Notes: a model not told the origin generated them from the letters alone. Positions 8,891 to 18,447 are shown, counted from the first letter of the stretch. The stretch is 64,000 bases of DNA from Sphingobium sp. WTD-1 (GCF_030128825.1 NZ_CP119127.1:4763501-4827500), one strand, 5' to 3'. Numbers and translations: made by a program.

Positions 8891-9737
8891 GGGAAAAATC
8901 CAGTCCGATGTCGGCGGCAGGGGCAGATTGGGTGAGGCGGCCGACGCTGATATAGGTGACGCCTGTGTCCGCCCTGGCGCGGATCGTCTCCAGCGTGACG
9001 CCGCCCGATGCTTCGGTCGGCACCCGGCCGCCGACCAGGGTGACGGCACCGCGCAGCGTGGCTGCATCCATATTGTCGAGCAGCAAATGGGTGGCACCGG
9101 CAGCCAGCGCCGGCTCGATCTGGTCGACCCGGTCGACCTCGACGATGATCTGGGCGATGCCGGCGGCGACCGCACGGCGCGCCGCTTCCTCGACCGACCC
9201 GGCGACCGCGACATGATTGTCCTTGATCATCGCCGCATCCCACAGGCCCATGCGATGATTGGTCGCGCCGCCCATGCGGGTGGCATATTTCTCCAGCCGG
9301 CGCAGGCCGGGGATCGTCTTGCGCGTGTCCAGCAAGGTCGCGCCCGTGCCCAGGATCGCGTCGACATAGGCGCGCGTCATGGTGGCGATGCCGGTCAGAT
9401 GCTGCACCGTGTTGAGCGCCGACCGCTCCGCCGTCAGCAGCGCGCGCGCCTTGCCCCGGATGCGCATGATGTCGGTCCCCGCCGCCAACCGGTCGCCATC
9501 CTGATGCAGCAGCTCGATCTCCACATCGGGGTCCAGCGCCCGGAAGAAGGCGACGGCGATCGGCAGGCCGGCCAGCGTCACCGCGTCGCGGCTGTCCATC
9601 ACCCCGTCGAAGATCGCGTCGGCCGGGATCACCGCCTCGCTGGTGACGTCGCGACCGTCCGGCCCCAGATCCTCCGCCAGCGTCGAAGCGACAAAGGCGT
9701 CAAGGTCGAACCCGTCCAGCGTGAAAGCCGCGCTCAC
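8883..9737 (-). CDS. nadC: Quinolinate phosphoribosyltransferase (decarboxylating)
   Basis: A 284-residue enzyme of NAD synthesis that converts quinolinate and PRPP to nicotinate mononucleotide. Conserved segments include EDLGPDGRDVTSEA, the ALNTVQHLTGIATMTR helix, TLLDTRKTIPGLRRLEKYA, and GGATNHRMGLWDAAMIKDNH with the active-site residues. A GTG start overlaps the stop of the upstream peptidase gene as GTGA, and the stop overlaps the RNase T2 start, indicating tight co-transcription. nadA lies about 3.7 kb upstream on the same strand; nadB is not in the window. Confidence 0.96.
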   Translation of the reverse strand: MSAAFTLDGFDLDAFVASTLAEDLGPDGRDVTSEAVIPADAIFDGVMDSRDAVTLAGLPIAVAFFRALDPDVEIELLHQDGDRLAAGTDIMRIRGKARALLTAERSALNTVQHLTGIATMTRAYVDAILGTGATLLDTRKTIPGLRRLEKYATRMGGATNHRMGLWDAAMIKDNHVAVAGSVEEAARRAVAAGIAQIIVEVDRVDQIEPALAAGATHLLLDNMDAATLRGAVTLVGGRVPTEASGGVTLETIRARADTGVTYISVGRLTQSAPAADIGLDFSHA

Positions 9738-11860
9738 TTCTTCTTCTCCACCAGTTCGCGAGTCAGGAAAGCGTGCAGCAGCGCCGCGCGCACCGCATCC
9801 TCGGCATGGTCTGCGCCGACCGAATGGCCGCCCTCGCGATATTCATGATAATAGACCGTGCTGCCGGTCGCCTTCAGCTTCGCCGCCATCTTGCGCGCAT
9901 GGCCCGGATGGACCCGGTCATCCTTGGTCGACAGGTAGAAGAAGGCGGGCGGATACTGCACCCCGGTCTTCACATTCTGATAGGGCGACCATCTGGACAT
10001 GAACGCCCAGTCGGACGGCACATCGGGATCGCCATATTCCGCCACCCACGAGGCGCCAGCCGACAGATGCGAATAGCGCTTCATATCCTCCAGCGGCGAT
10101 CCCGCGATCACCGCGCCATAGAGGTCGGGCCGCTGCGTCATCGCCGCGCCGACCAGCACGCCGCCATTGGAGCGGCCGGAAATGCCGATATCGCCCTTGG
10201 TCGACACGCCGGTCTTGACCAGATCCTCGGCCACCGCCGCCAGATCGTCGAACGCATTCTGGCGCTTCTCGCGCAGCGCATCCTGATGCCAGGCCGGGCC
10301 ATATTCGCCGCCGCCCCGGATATTGGCGAGGACATAGGCATTGCCATCCTCGACCCAGAACAGGCCGAGCGGCCCGGCGCGATAAGGTTCGGTGGTGAGG
10401 TAGGTCGGCGTCTGCGCCGCGCGGAACCCGCCATAGGCATGGATGAAGGCCGGCACCGGCCCCGTCACACCCTTCTTGCGCGCCAGGAAATAGGGCACCC
10501 TGGTCCCGTCCTTTGACGTGGCGAAGCGCTGCTCCACGACGAACTGGCTGGCGTCGAAGCGCGCGGGCAGTTGCTGGATCGTGCGCGCCGCCCCCTGCGT
10601 CCCCGCCACCATCAGGCTGGGCGGCGTCAGCATCCCCTCGACCGAAGCGAAGACCCGGTCGCCCTTGTCGTCGGTGCCGACCAGATGGACCGTCGCCTTG
10701 TCGGCCAGCGGCACCGAACGGCTGGTCCAGCGACCTGTGGCGGCGTCGCGGGTCATCGCCAGCAGCGCGCCCGATACATTGTCGAGCTGCTTCACCCACA
10801 GGATATGGTCGGTGGTGCGCACTTCCTCGACCACGGTGGTCGCGGTCGGCTTCAGCACGACCTGCGGCGCCCCCGCCTTGCCCGCCGCAACATCGGCGAT
10901 CGGCCAGGACACCAGCGATCCGGTCGGAATGTCGCCCAGCGGCTTGTTCAGCAGCACGATCATCTGGCCGCCGATCAGGCCACGGAAATCGGCCGTGTCG
11001 GGCACCGGCGTGCGGATCAGCTGGCCGTTCGCGCCCTCGATATAGAGATCGTTGGTGTAGAAGGTCAGCGCCCGGTCGATGAAGACCCAGCGCTTGGCTC
11101 CATCCTGCTCGACGCGCGGCCGCACCGAAATGTCGCTGTCGACGCCTTCCTTGACCAAGGTCGCGGCCGACAATGGCGTGCCCCGCTTCCAGCGCTTGAC
11201 GATGCGCGGATAGCCCGACGCCGTCAGCGATCCCGCGCCATAGTCGGTGCCAACCAGCAGCGTATCCTTGTCGGCCCAGGCGACGTCGCTCTTGGCTTCG
11301 GGCAGGATGAAGCCACCCTCGACGAACTTGCCGGTGGCGAGGTCATATTCGCGCACCACATCGGCATCGGTGCCGCCCGCGCTCAGCGAGATCAGGCAGC
11401 GGCTGTAATCGGGCGCCAGGCAGTCGGCGCCATGCCAGACCCAGCTCTTGCCCTCGGCCTTGCCCAGCGCATCGACGTCGATGATCGTCGTCCAGTTGGG
11501 CTTGCCCGCCAGATAGGAGGCCAGGTCGCTCGACCGCCACAGGCCGCGCGGATTCTTCGCGTCGCGCCACAAATTGGTGACCCGGTCGCCCATCACCTTG
11601 TCGGGCACCGCAATCTGGCTTTCATCGTCCAGGATCGCGCGCGCCCGCGCCCGGTCCGCCTCGAACCGCGGGCTGGCCCGCAGCAGCTTTTCCGTCTCGC
11701 CATTCCACTGCTCGACCTGCGCGATCGCCTTGGCGCCCTCGATATCCTCCAGCCAGAGATAGGGATCATCGCCCGTGGCGGGCGCGGCGGCGATCAGGGC
11801 GGGAGCGGAAGCGATGGCGATCGCCATCAGGGCGGAACGGAGCGTCAGCTTATGTCTCAT
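9734..11860 (-). CDS. Prolyl oligopeptidase family (S9) serine peptidase
   Basis: A 708-residue protein starting MRHKLTLRSALMAIAIASAPALIAAAP, a signal peptide, so probably periplasmic. It has the N-terminal PYLWLEDIEG motif of S9A enzymes, a beta-propeller region, and a C-terminal alpha/beta hydrolase domain with nucleophile SGRSNGG (GxSxGG type) and the late aspartate/histidine in DDRVHPGHARK and EGGHSVG. Such enzymes cut peptides after proline. It heads a tight unit with nadC and RNase T2, an unusual pairing that suggests shared transcription rather than a shared pathway. Confidence 0.92.
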   Translation of the reverse strand: MRHKLTLRSALMAIAIASAPALIAAAPATGDDPYLWLEDIEGAKAIAQVEQWNGETEKLLRASPRFEADRARARAILDDESQIAVPDKVMGDRVTNLWRDAKNPRGLWRSSDLASYLAGKPNWTTIIDVDALGKAEGKSWVWHGADCLAPDYSRCLISLSAGGTDADVVREYDLATGKFVEGGFILPEAKSDVAWADKDTLLVGTDYGAGSLTASGYPRIVKRWKRGTPLSAATLVKEGVDSDISVRPRVEQDGAKRWVFIDRALTFYTNDLYIEGANGQLIRTPVPDTADFRGLIGGQMIVLLNKPLGDIPTGSLVSWPIADVAAGKAGAPQVVLKPTATTVVEEVRTTDHILWVKQLDNVSGALLAMTRDAATGRWTSRSVPLADKATVHLVGTDDKGDRVFASVEGMLTPPSLMVAGTQGAARTIQQLPARFDASQFVVEQRFATSKDGTRVPYFLARKKGVTGPVPAFIHAYGGFRAAQTPTYLTTEPYRAGPLGLFWVEDGNAYVLANIRGGGEYGPAWHQDALREKRQNAFDDLAAVAEDLVKTGVSTKGDIGISGRSNGGVLVGAAMTQRPDLYGAVIAGSPLEDMKRYSHLSAGASWVAEYGDPDVPSDWAFMSRWSPYQNVKTGVQYPPAFFYLSTKDDRVHPGHARKMAAKLKATGSTVYYHEYREGGHSVGADHAEDAVRAALLHAFLTRELVEKKK

Positions 11861-11892
11861 GGCCCGATGCGATAGGCGATGATGCGGGGCCG

Positions 11893-13308
11893 TTACAACA
11901 GCGAGCCGACCATCCGCGCGACATTTTCCGCAACCTTGCGATAGAGCGGCCGCGCCCGCCATGTTTCGCGGTCCAGCGTCTCCGCCCGCGCCATGAAACG
12001 GCGCTGCACCAGTTCCACCGCAGCCACCGTTTCCGCGTCATAGATGAGCAGGCTCGCCTCCTCGTTCAGCTCGAAACTGCGCATGTCGACATTGGAGGAG
12101 CCGACCACCGCCACCCGGCCGTCGATGCTGACCGCCTTGGCATGGACGAATTCGGGCCGATGGGCATGGATGCCGATGCCCGCCGCCATCAGCTCGGCAT
12201 AATAGGAGGCCTGCGCCGCATGGACCAGCCACTGGTCCACTGGCTTGGACACGATCAGGTCGACCTTCACCCCGCGCACCACCGCCGTGCGCATCGCATC
12301 GACCAGGTCATCGTCGGGAATGAAATAGGGCGTCACCAGCATCACATGGCTGCGTGCCTGATGCAGTTGCCACACCAGCAGCGTCTTGAACCCTTCCAGC
12401 GGATAGTTGGACCCGCTCGGCAGCAATTGCGTCACTGCGTCGCCGACCGGATCGGGAATGATCACCGGCCCATCGGGCAACTGGTGCGTCTCCATATACC
12501 AGTCGGCGCGCACCAGCGCCTCCAGCTCCGCCACCACCGGCCCGGTCACCCGCGCCACCAGTTCCTGGTTGACGATGCCGGGCTTGAAGTCGCGCGCGAC
12601 GATATTCTGCGATCCGACATGGCCGATCACCCCGTCGATCACGAACAGCTTGCGATGGTTGCGCATGTCGCGCCGGGTCCGCCCGCGAATCCAGCGGAAC
12701 GGCAGGGCGGCGCACAGCTCGACGCCCGCAGCGCTCAGCATCGCCTCCATCCCCTTGCGCCAGGGCCGCGATCCGACGGGGTCATACATCACCTGCACGG
12801 TGACGCCGCGCTGCACCGCCGCGCCCAGCGCGTCGGCCACCCGCCGCCCCACCGCATCGTCGGCGAAGATATAGACGAGGATGCGCACGCTGTGCCGCGC
12901 GGCGTTGATGTCCGCCACCAGCCGGTCGATCGCGACGATATAGTCGAAGATCAGATCGACCCGGTTGCCGCCGGTCGCCGGCATCTTGCCGAGCTTGGCG
13001 GCCAAGTCGACGATCGGCGCGCGATCAGGGTCGGGTGATGGCGCATGGGGCAGCAGCCGCGCGGCAATGCCGCCGAACCAGGGATCAAGCTCGCCGAACC
13101 AGGCGCGCCGCCATTCGGGGAAACGCGGGCTGCCGATGATCCAGAACAGGATCAGCCCCGGCACCGGCAGGAAGAAAATCAGCAGCAACCAGGCCCGCGT
13201 CGCCGCCGGCGTCCGGCGAAAGGGCACGGCGATCAGCGCGCCGATGCGGATCGCCCATTCGAGAATATAATAGAAAAGGCCGAAGTCGCTGTCGGGGAGG
13301 TTGACCAT
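11893..13308 (-). CDS. cls: Cardiolipin synthase (phospholipase D family)
   Basis: A 471-residue membrane enzyme joining two phosphatidylglycerols into cardiolipin. Two N-terminal membrane segments (FYYILEWAIRIGALIAVPF and AWLLLIFFLPVPGLILFWIIG) are followed by two HKD motifs: HRKLFVIDGVIGHVGSQN and HAKAVSIDGRVAVVGSSN. Length and order match ClsA-type synthases. The start MVNLPDSD is chosen because an AAGG lies just upstream; an in-frame ATG further up lacks one. Confidence 0.93.
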   Translation of the reverse strand: MVNLPDSDFGLFYYILEWAIRIGALIAVPFRRTPAATRAWLLLIFFLPVPGLILFWIIGSPRFPEWRRAWFGELDPWFGGIAARLLPHAPSPDPDRAPIVDLAAKLGKMPATGGNRVDLIFDYIVAIDRLVADINAARHSVRILVYIFADDAVGRRVADALGAAVQRGVTVQVMYDPVGSRPWRKGMEAMLSAAGVELCAALPFRWIRGRTRRDMRNHRKLFVIDGVIGHVGSQNIVARDFKPGIVNQELVARVTGPVVAELEALVRADWYMETHQLPDGPVIIPDPVGDAVTQLLPSGSNYPLEGFKTLLVWQLHQARSHVMLVTPYFIPDDDLVDAMRTAVVRGVKVDLIVSKPVDQWLVHAAQASYYAELMAAGIGIHAHRPEFVHAKAVSIDGRVAVVGSSNVDMRSFELNEEASLLIYDAETVAAVELVQRRFMARAETLDRETWRARPLYRKVAENVARMVGSLL

Positions 13309-13354
13309 GTGCCTTTTCTCCCCCCTCAAGCGATCCGTTCGCTACCCACAGTTC

Positions 13355-13421
13355 GTCATTGCGAGCGTAGCGAAGCAATCCACGGGTCTGCAATGGATTG
13401 CTTCGCTACGCTCGCAATGAC
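13355..13421. repeat. 28-bp perfect inverted repeat (REP-like hairpin)
   Basis: Arms at 13355-13382 and 13394-13421 are exact reverse complements separated by 11 bases, between cls and nadA (same strand). The arm sequence begins GTCATTGCGAGCGTAGCG, close to a dispersed repeat I associate with alphaproteobacteria. It could act as a transcript 3' end or mRNA stabiliser. Confidence 0.92.
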
Positions 13422-13437
13422 GGGTAGCAATGGCATA

Positions 13438-14424
13438 TCAGCGTGCGCCCAGATCGCCCTGGCCGACCGTGCCGCTGGCCATTTCCAGCATCCGGTCCAG
13501 GCTCTTCTTGGCGGCGACGCGCAGCGTCTCGTCCATCTCGATGCGCGGGCTCAGGTCGCGCAGCGACAGATAGAGCTTCTCCATCGTGTTGAGCGCCATA
13601 TAGGGGCAGATATTGCAGTTGCAGTTGCCGTCCGCGCCCGGCGCGCCGATGAAATTCTTGTCCGGCACGCTTTTTTGCATCTGATGGATGATATGCGGTT
13701 CGGTGGCGACGATCAGCGTGTCGCCCGGCATCGTCTTGGCAAAGTCCAGGATGCCGCTGGTCGACCCGACATAATCGGCATGGTCGACGATATAGGGCGG
13801 GCATTCCGGGTGCGCGGCGACCGGCGCCTGCGGATGCTGGGCCTTGAGCTTCAGCAATTCGGTCTCGCTGAACGCCTCATGCACGATGCACACGCCCGGC
13901 CACAGCAGCATGTCGCGACCCAGCTTGCGCTTCAAATAGCCGCCCAGATGCTTGTCGGGGCCGAAGATGATCTTCTGATCCTTGGGGATCTGCGCCAGGA
14001 TCTTCTCGGCCGAAGAGCTGGTGACAATGATGTCGGACAGCGCCTTCACCTCGGCCGAACAGTTGATGTAGCTCAGCGCAATATGATCGGGATGTGCCTC
14101 GCGGAACGCCTTGAATTGGGCGGGCGGGCAGCTGTCTTCCAGGCTGCAGCCGGCGTCCATGTCGGGCAGCACGACGATCTTCTGCGGCGACAGGATCTTC
14201 GCCGTCTCGGCCATGAATCGCACGCCGCAGAAAGCGATGACATCGGCGTCGGTCTCGGCCGCCTTGCGCGACAGTTCCAGGCTGTCACCGACGAAATCGG
14301 ACAGATCCTGAATCTCGGGCGACTGATAATAATGGCCCAGGATGACGGCGTTGCGCTCCTTGCGCAGGCGGTCGATCTCCGCGCGCAGGTCCGTCCCCTG
14401 CGGAATATCGGTGAAAGCGTTCAT
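13438..14424 (-). CDS. nadA: Quinolinate synthase
   Basis: A 328-residue iron-sulfur enzyme condensing iminoaspartate with dihydroxyacetone phosphate to quinolinate. Visible signatures: VILGHYYQSPEIQDLSDFVGDSL, VIAFCGVRFMAETAKIL, the cysteine of DAGCSLEDSC, WPGVCIVHE, EPHIIHQM and CNCNICPYMALN, which together supply the 4Fe-4S ligands. The start MNAFTDIP is preceded by a GGAG-containing stretch. It works directly upstream of NadC in NAD synthesis. Confidence 0.97.
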   Translation of the reverse strand: MNAFTDIPQGTDLRAEIDRLRKERNAVILGHYYQSPEIQDLSDFVGDSLELSRKAAETDADVIAFCGVRFMAETAKILSPQKIVVLPDMDAGCSLEDSCPPAQFKAFREAHPDHIALSYINCSAEVKALSDIIVTSSSAEKILAQIPKDQKIIFGPDKHLGGYLKRKLGRDMLLWPGVCIVHEAFSETELLKLKAQHPQAPVAAHPECPPYIVDHADYVGSTSGILDFAKTMPGDTLIVATEPHIIHQMQKSVPDKNFIGAPGADGNCNCNICPYMALNTMEKLYLSLRDLSPRIEMDETLRVAAKKSLDRMLEMASGTVGQGDLGAR

Positions 14425-14468
14425 ACCCTGTGACTCCTCGGTCCCTTTGCGGGGTCTTGGCACGCGCC

Positions 14469-15182
14469 CTAGCGCTGTGGGCGCTTGTTTGCCAGTACCT
14501 CGTTGATCGGCGTGGTCACGTCCCAGCGATCGCGATTGGGCCGTTCCGCCGGGAAAGTGACGATCACCCGCGCATCGCCCTGCCCGGCCGCCGCCAGCGG
14601 CGCGCCCATCAGTTTCACCAGCGCGGCCCGGCCATATTCGCGCGCCTGCGCCATCCGCTCGGGCGACCCGGCCGATTTGGCGGCCCGCGCCTGCGCGTAA
14701 GCAGACGTGCGCCGGCTCAGTTCCTCGCCCGCCTCGCGCGTCACGAACAGGCCGCTGGTGCGCACCAGGGTGCGCTGGCTTTCGTCCACATTGGGCTTGC
14801 CGACGGTGACATCGGGCGCATTGACGATCAGGGTGCGGCGCTCCGCATCCCATTCCAGGTCATCCGCGCCGATCGCGCCGACATTGACGAAATAATCGAC
14901 CGAAAAGGGCATCTTCACCACCTGGTCGGACTTCAGCCAGCCAAAGCCGCGCACATCGCGCGCGCTGCTCTGGATCGTACCGCTGAGTTCCGAAACCTTC
15001 AGGCTGCTGGTGCCGGCGATCTTTTCGGCAATGACCTTGGTCACCGCCGTCCCGTCCTCCTCGACGCTCACCACATAGTCGCGATTATAGCGTTGCCAGC
15101 CGACCAGCATCGCCCCGCCGACGATCAGGATCAGCAGCGCGACCGCGACCGCCCCGGCATAGCGCTTCAGCGCATCTGCCAT
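14469..15182 (-). CDS. DUF4230 membrane-anchored protein
   Basis: A 237-residue protein with one N-terminal membrane anchor (VAVALLILIVGGAMLVGWQ) and a periplasmic domain whose SVDYFVNVGAIGADDLEWD and LIVNAPDVTVGKPNVDE segments match DUF4230, a family of unknown function. Its 5' end overlaps the upstream MBL gene by 16 bp, and nadA follows closely, suggesting one transcript. Confidence 0.8.
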   Translation of the reverse strand: MADALKRYAGAVAVALLILIVGGAMLVGWQRYNRDYVVSVEEDGTAVTKVIAEKIAGTSSLKVSELSGTIQSSARDVRGFGWLKSDQVVKMPFSVDYFVNVGAIGADDLEWDAERRTLIVNAPDVTVGKPNVDESQRTLVRTSGLFVTREAGEELSRRTSAYAQARAAKSAGSPERMAQAREYGRAALVKLMGAPLAAAGQGDARVIVTFPAERPNRDRWDVTTPINEVLANKRPQR

Positions 15183-16045
15183 CGCCCATCCTCCAGCGGC
15201 GCGGCCATGCCCCGGCCATTGAGGTCGATGAGGTGCGCCAGCACCGATCGCCCGGCCGCCCCGTAAAGGCGCGGGTCCACGCCCTTGTACATCTCCGCCA
15301 CCATGTCGGGGATGGCGCTGTCGCCATTGCGCTCCAGGAAGCGCATGATCTGCCCCTCGCGCTGCTTGCGATGGCCCATCATGCCGCGCACCAGCCGCTG
15401 CGGATTTTCCACCGGCTCGCCATGGGCCGGATAATAGACGATATCGTCCCGCTCCAGCAGCAACTGCATCGATCGCATATAGGCGGTCATGTCGCCATCG
15501 GGCGGGGAAATGACGCTGGTCGACCAGCCCATCACATGGTCGCCGGTGAACAGCGCCTTGTCCTGCGCCAACGCAAAGCAGAGATGGTTCGACGTATGGC
15601 CCGGCGTCGCCACCGCCGCCAGCGTCCAGCCGGTGCCGGCCACCACATCGCCATCGCCCAGCACCCGGTCGGGCCGATAGTCCGCGTCGAAGGCCGCGTC
15701 CGCGCGTGGCCCGTCGTCGCTCAGCGTCAACGGCGCACAGCCGATGATCGGCGCGCCGGTCAGCACACTCAGCGGCCGCGCCGCCGGGCTATGGTCGCGA
15801 TGGGTATGGGTGCAGAGGATCGCCACCACCGGGCGACCGCCGATCGCCGCGATCAGCGCGTCGAGATGCGCGGCCTCGTCCGGCCCCGGATCGATCACCG
15901 CGACATCCGCGCCCCCGACCAGATAGGTCTGGGTGCCGGTATAGGTGAAGGGCGACGGATTGGGCGCCAGCACGCGCGCCACCAGCGGCGACAGCGTCAT
16001 CAGGATGCCGGTCGGCAAATCGGCCGGATCGAACGGGGTAGCCAT
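15167..16045 (-). CDS. Metallo-beta-lactamase-fold hydrolase (LACTB2-like)
   Basis: A protein of about 292 residues with the zinc-binding THTHRDHSPA motif (HxHxDH), a GHTSNHLCF histidine and a GDHVMGW aspartate, the standard dinuclear metal set. A C-terminal winged-helix-like extension (MMGHRKQREGQIMRFLERNGDSAIPDMVAEMYKGVD) matches LACTB2/glyoxalase-II-like hydrolases. Substrate unknown. The start at 16045 (MATPFDPADLP) follows GGGGGCC; an ATG at 16054 is an equal alternative. It overlaps the downstream DUF4230 gene. Confidence 0.85.
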   Translation of the reverse strand: MATPFDPADLPTGILMTLSPLVARVLAPNPSPFTYTGTQTYLVGGADVAVIDPGPDEAAHLDALIAAIGGRPVVAILCTHTHRDHSPAARPLSVLTGAPIIGCAPLTLSDDGPRADAAFDADYRPDRVLGDGDVVAGTGWTLAAVATPGHTSNHLCFALAQDKALFTGDHVMGWSTSVISPPDGDMTAYMRSMQLLLERDDIVYYPAHGEPVENPQRLVRGMMGHRKQREGQIMRFLERNGDSAIPDMVAEMYKGVDPRLYGAAGRSVLAHLIDLNGRGMAAPLEDGRWQMR

Positions 16046-16193
16046 GGCCCCCATGTGCCCATTTCCCGGCGGATTTCAAGGGCGCGCCGCCATTCCAGAA
16101 TATACGTCATGCCAGCGAAAGCGGTGGTGGAGGGGCTTTGGCAAGATCAACATCCCCCTTCCCCTCCGCACCGATATCGTCCAGCCTGTCCCG

Positions 16194-16595
16194 ATGAAGA
16201 AAGCGCCGCTGGCTCTGGCCCTAATCCTCCTTGCCGCCACCTCCTGCGCGCAGGGGGAGACGATCGATGGCATCGCCTATGGCGAAAAGACCACGCTCTC
16301 GGGCATCTGGTTCACCAATTTCGAAAATAGCCGGTTCCTCGAATGCAGCGACAGCTGCGAGGGCGACAGTCTTAGCGAATGGGCATCGATCGCCTGCGCC
16401 GACAAGAGCTGCGCGATGCTCGATCAACCTGCCCGGAGGATCATGGGCGACAAGTCGCAGGAACCACCAGAAGGGGCGTTCCGCATTCGCTTCATCGGGC
16501 GACGCGGCCTTGCCCCGCACAAATCCCGCTATCTGGGTGATGGCGAAAAGGATGTCTGGATCGACCAGCTTTTGGAGATCCGCCGGGCCGATTAA
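16194..16595 (+). CDS. Small exported protein, function unknown
   Basis: A 133-residue protein beginning MKKAPLALALILLAATSCAQG, a signal sequence with a lipobox-like AATSC, so probably a lipoprotein. The mature part has several cysteines (LECSDSCEG, SIACADKSCAM) that may form disulfides in the periplasm. I do not recognise a family. It stands alone between the divergent MBL gene and the next small gene. Confidence 0.7.
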   Translation: MKKAPLALALILLAATSCAQGETIDGIAYGEKTTLSGIWFTNFENSRFLECSDSCEGDSLSEWASIACADKSCAMLDQPARRIMGDKSQEPPEGAFRIRFIGRRGLAPHKSRYLGDGEKDVWIDQLLEIRRAD

Positions 16596-16640
16596 CCGCG
16601 ATAACTGTCCTACATCGCCCCCCTCTGCTAGGCTTCCGCC

Positions 16641-17171
16641 ATGCGCAACGCAGCCCCTCCCCGCATCCCCCGCTCCACGCAACAAGATTTCCAACTCTTG
16701 TTTCATACTATCAAAATGTGCGGGAAATATGCGAAGTTAAGCGCGGCATTTCCAACAGCGCCCTTAGGCCGACCTCTCACCGCCATGGCGACAATCGGCC
16801 TCATCAGTCTGAGCGGCTGCGACACCTACACGGTGCCCGTCGATGCAAGTTATAGTCGCCCCGCCCCGGCAGGATCGCCAACCGCTCACCTGGATTATCA
16901 GCTAAGGCTCTGGGTCTCGCCACTCTATGCGCCCATCATGAGCCGACATCTGAACAGCAGCAGAGCCACCATCTTCGAATGCCGTTCGGGTGTCCGCTTC
17001 GCGACGGTGAAAGGCTTCACCCACGATCCGTCGTTGGGTTTTCAGGCGCATGTCCGCGTCAAATATACGATGCCCATGAATCGGATGTGCATCATCATGC
17101 GAGGCGGTCGCTGGCTGGAACGGTTCGAGACTCTGCCGGCGCAGCTCAAACCGATGGATGTGCTGTTTTGA
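16641..17171 (+). CDS. Small exported protein, function unknown
   Basis: The frame is 176 residues from the first ATG. A later start near base 16785 (MATIGLISLSGCDTYTV) would give a neat lipoprotein signal with SLSGC and a mature part of about 120 residues; I favour the later start, but no clear ribosome binding site separates them. Its stop overlaps the xerC start as TGATG. Third positions are less GC-rich than in neighbours, so it may be a recent arrival. Confidence 0.55.
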   Translation: MRNAAPPRIPRSTQQDFQLLFHTIKMCGKYAKLSAAFPTAPLGRPLTAMATIGLISLSGCDTYTVPVDASYSRPAPAGSPTAHLDYQLRLWVSPLYAPIMSRHLNSSRATIFECRSGVRFATVKGFTHDPSLGFQAHVRVKYTMPMNRMCIIMRGGRWLERFETLPAQLKPMDVLF

Positions 17172-18073
17172 TGACCGACAGCCTTCCCGCCTCCCTCCCC
17201 GAACGCTGGCGCCAGCATCTCAGCCTCGACCGGCGGCGCTCGACCCATACGGTGCGGGCCTATGTCGCCACGGCCGAGCGGCTGGTCGCCTTTCTCGCCG
17301 AGCATCAGGGACAGGCCGTGACCGCCGCCAGCCTCGCCCGGCTGGAGCAGGCGGACCTGCGCGCCTATCTTGCCAGCCGCCGGGTCGATGGCATCGGCAA
17401 TATCTCCGCCGCGCGCGAATTGTCGGCAGTGCGCGGCTTCCTGAAATTTGTCGGCGGCGCGGAAGCCCGCGTCCCCCAGCTCAAGGGGCCACGGGTCAAG
17501 CGCGGCCTGCCCCGCCCCATCTCCCCTGACGAGGCGCTGGCGCTGGCCGGCGACATTGCCGAGGGCGCGCGCGAGGACTGGATCGGCGCGCGCGACTGGG
17601 CGGTGCTGCTGCTGCTCTATGGCGCGGGCCTGCGCATTGGCGAGGCGATGGGGCTGATGGGCGACATATTGCCGCTGGGCGACACGCTGCGCGTCACCGG
17701 CAAGCGCGGCAAGACGCGACTGGTGCCGCTGCTGCCGCAGGTCCGTGCCGCGATCGAGGCCTATGCCGACCAATGCCCCTGGTCGCCGGCGCGCGACCAG
17801 CCGCTGTTCCGGGGGGCGCGCGGCGGCCCGCTTTCGGCCGCGCTCATCCGCCGGTCGGTGCAGGGCGCGCGCGGTCGTCTCGGCCTGTCGGACCGGACCA
17901 CGCCCCATGCGCTGCGCCACAGTTTCGCGACCCATCTGCTCGGTCGCGGCGCGGACCTGCGCTCCCTCCAGGAACTGCTCGGCCATGCCAGCCTGACCTC
18001 GACCCAGGTCTATACACAGGTCGATGCCGCCCATCTGCTGGACGTCTATCGCGCCGCCCATCCCCGCGCCTGA
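17171..18073 (+). CDS. xerC: Tyrosine site-specific recombinase XerC
   Basis: A 300-residue recombinase that with XerD resolves chromosome dimers at dif. It has the SAM-like N-terminal domain (STHTVRAYVATAERLVAFL) and the catalytic set R (GAGLRIGEAMGL), K (TGKRGKTR), HxxR (HALRHSFATHLL), H (LLGHASL) and the nucleophile tyrosine (STQVYTQV). Context is chromosomal, and it is not the prophage integrase even though it lies only 0.6 kb from the prophage. Start at the TGATG overlap with the preceding gene. Confidence 0.93.
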   Translation: MTDSLPASLPERWRQHLSLDRRRSTHTVRAYVATAERLVAFLAEHQGQAVTAASLARLEQADLRAYLASRRVDGIGNISAARELSAVRGFLKFVGGAEARVPQLKGPRVKRGLPRPISPDEALALAGDIAEGAREDWIGARDWAVLLLLYGAGLRIGEAMGLMGDILPLGDTLRVTGKRGKTRLVPLLPQVRAAIEAYADQCPWSPARDQPLFRGARGGPLSAALIRRSVQGARGRLGLSDRTTPHALRHSFATHLLGRGADLRSLQELLGHASLTSTQVYTQVDAAHLLDVYRAAHPRA

Positions 18074-18147
18074 AACGGCCATGGATTCGCCGTAATCCTG
18101 CGTCAGCCTTCCTGGCAGATCCCCGTTGCGACCGGAGGAACCCCAGG

Positions 18148-18441
18148 ATGCTGCGTCTGTTGATGGCCCTGCAAAGCGTTGGCGGCACCGATATCCCGCC
18201 CGATTTCGACCTTCAGAATGTGCAGCCCGCGCCCAGTCCCAACGCCATCGTCGTCACCGGCCGCCGCCGCGACGAGCGGGTCGAGCGCGAGGTCGTCGCC
18301 ACCAGCGAAGAGCCCCCGCTCGGCCGCGCCGAAACCACCCTGTTCGGCAAGGTGAAGGGCAATGTCCATGTCGAAAGCCAGACCATGGCGAACGGCACCA
18401 CCTCGCAACGGGTGATGGTGGGCATCAAATTGCCCTTCTAA
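18148..18441 (+). CDS. Short hypothetical protein
   Basis: A 97-residue protein starting MLRLLMALQSVGGTDIPPDF behind GGAGGAACCCCAGG. It contains PNAIVVTGRRRDERVE, a motif often seen in sphingomonad exported proteins, and ends MVGIKLPF. No function is recognised. It is the last host gene before the prophage and converges on the displaced dedA end. Confidence 0.65.
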   Translation: MLRLLMALQSVGGTDIPPDFDLQNVQPAPSPNAIVVTGRRRDERVEREVVATSEEPPLGRAETTLFGKVKGNVHVESQTMANGTTSQRVMVGIKLPF

Positions 18442-18447
18442 CCAGGC

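Noticed and set aside
2934..15266. Long antisense reading frames across the host genes
   Set aside because: They are mirror frames of high-GC coding sequence, lack ribosome sites and overlap well-recognised genes entirely.
17171..18073. XerC as the prophage integrase
   Set aside because: It lies outside attL, has chromosomal XerC features, and the element has its own serine integrase beside the junction.
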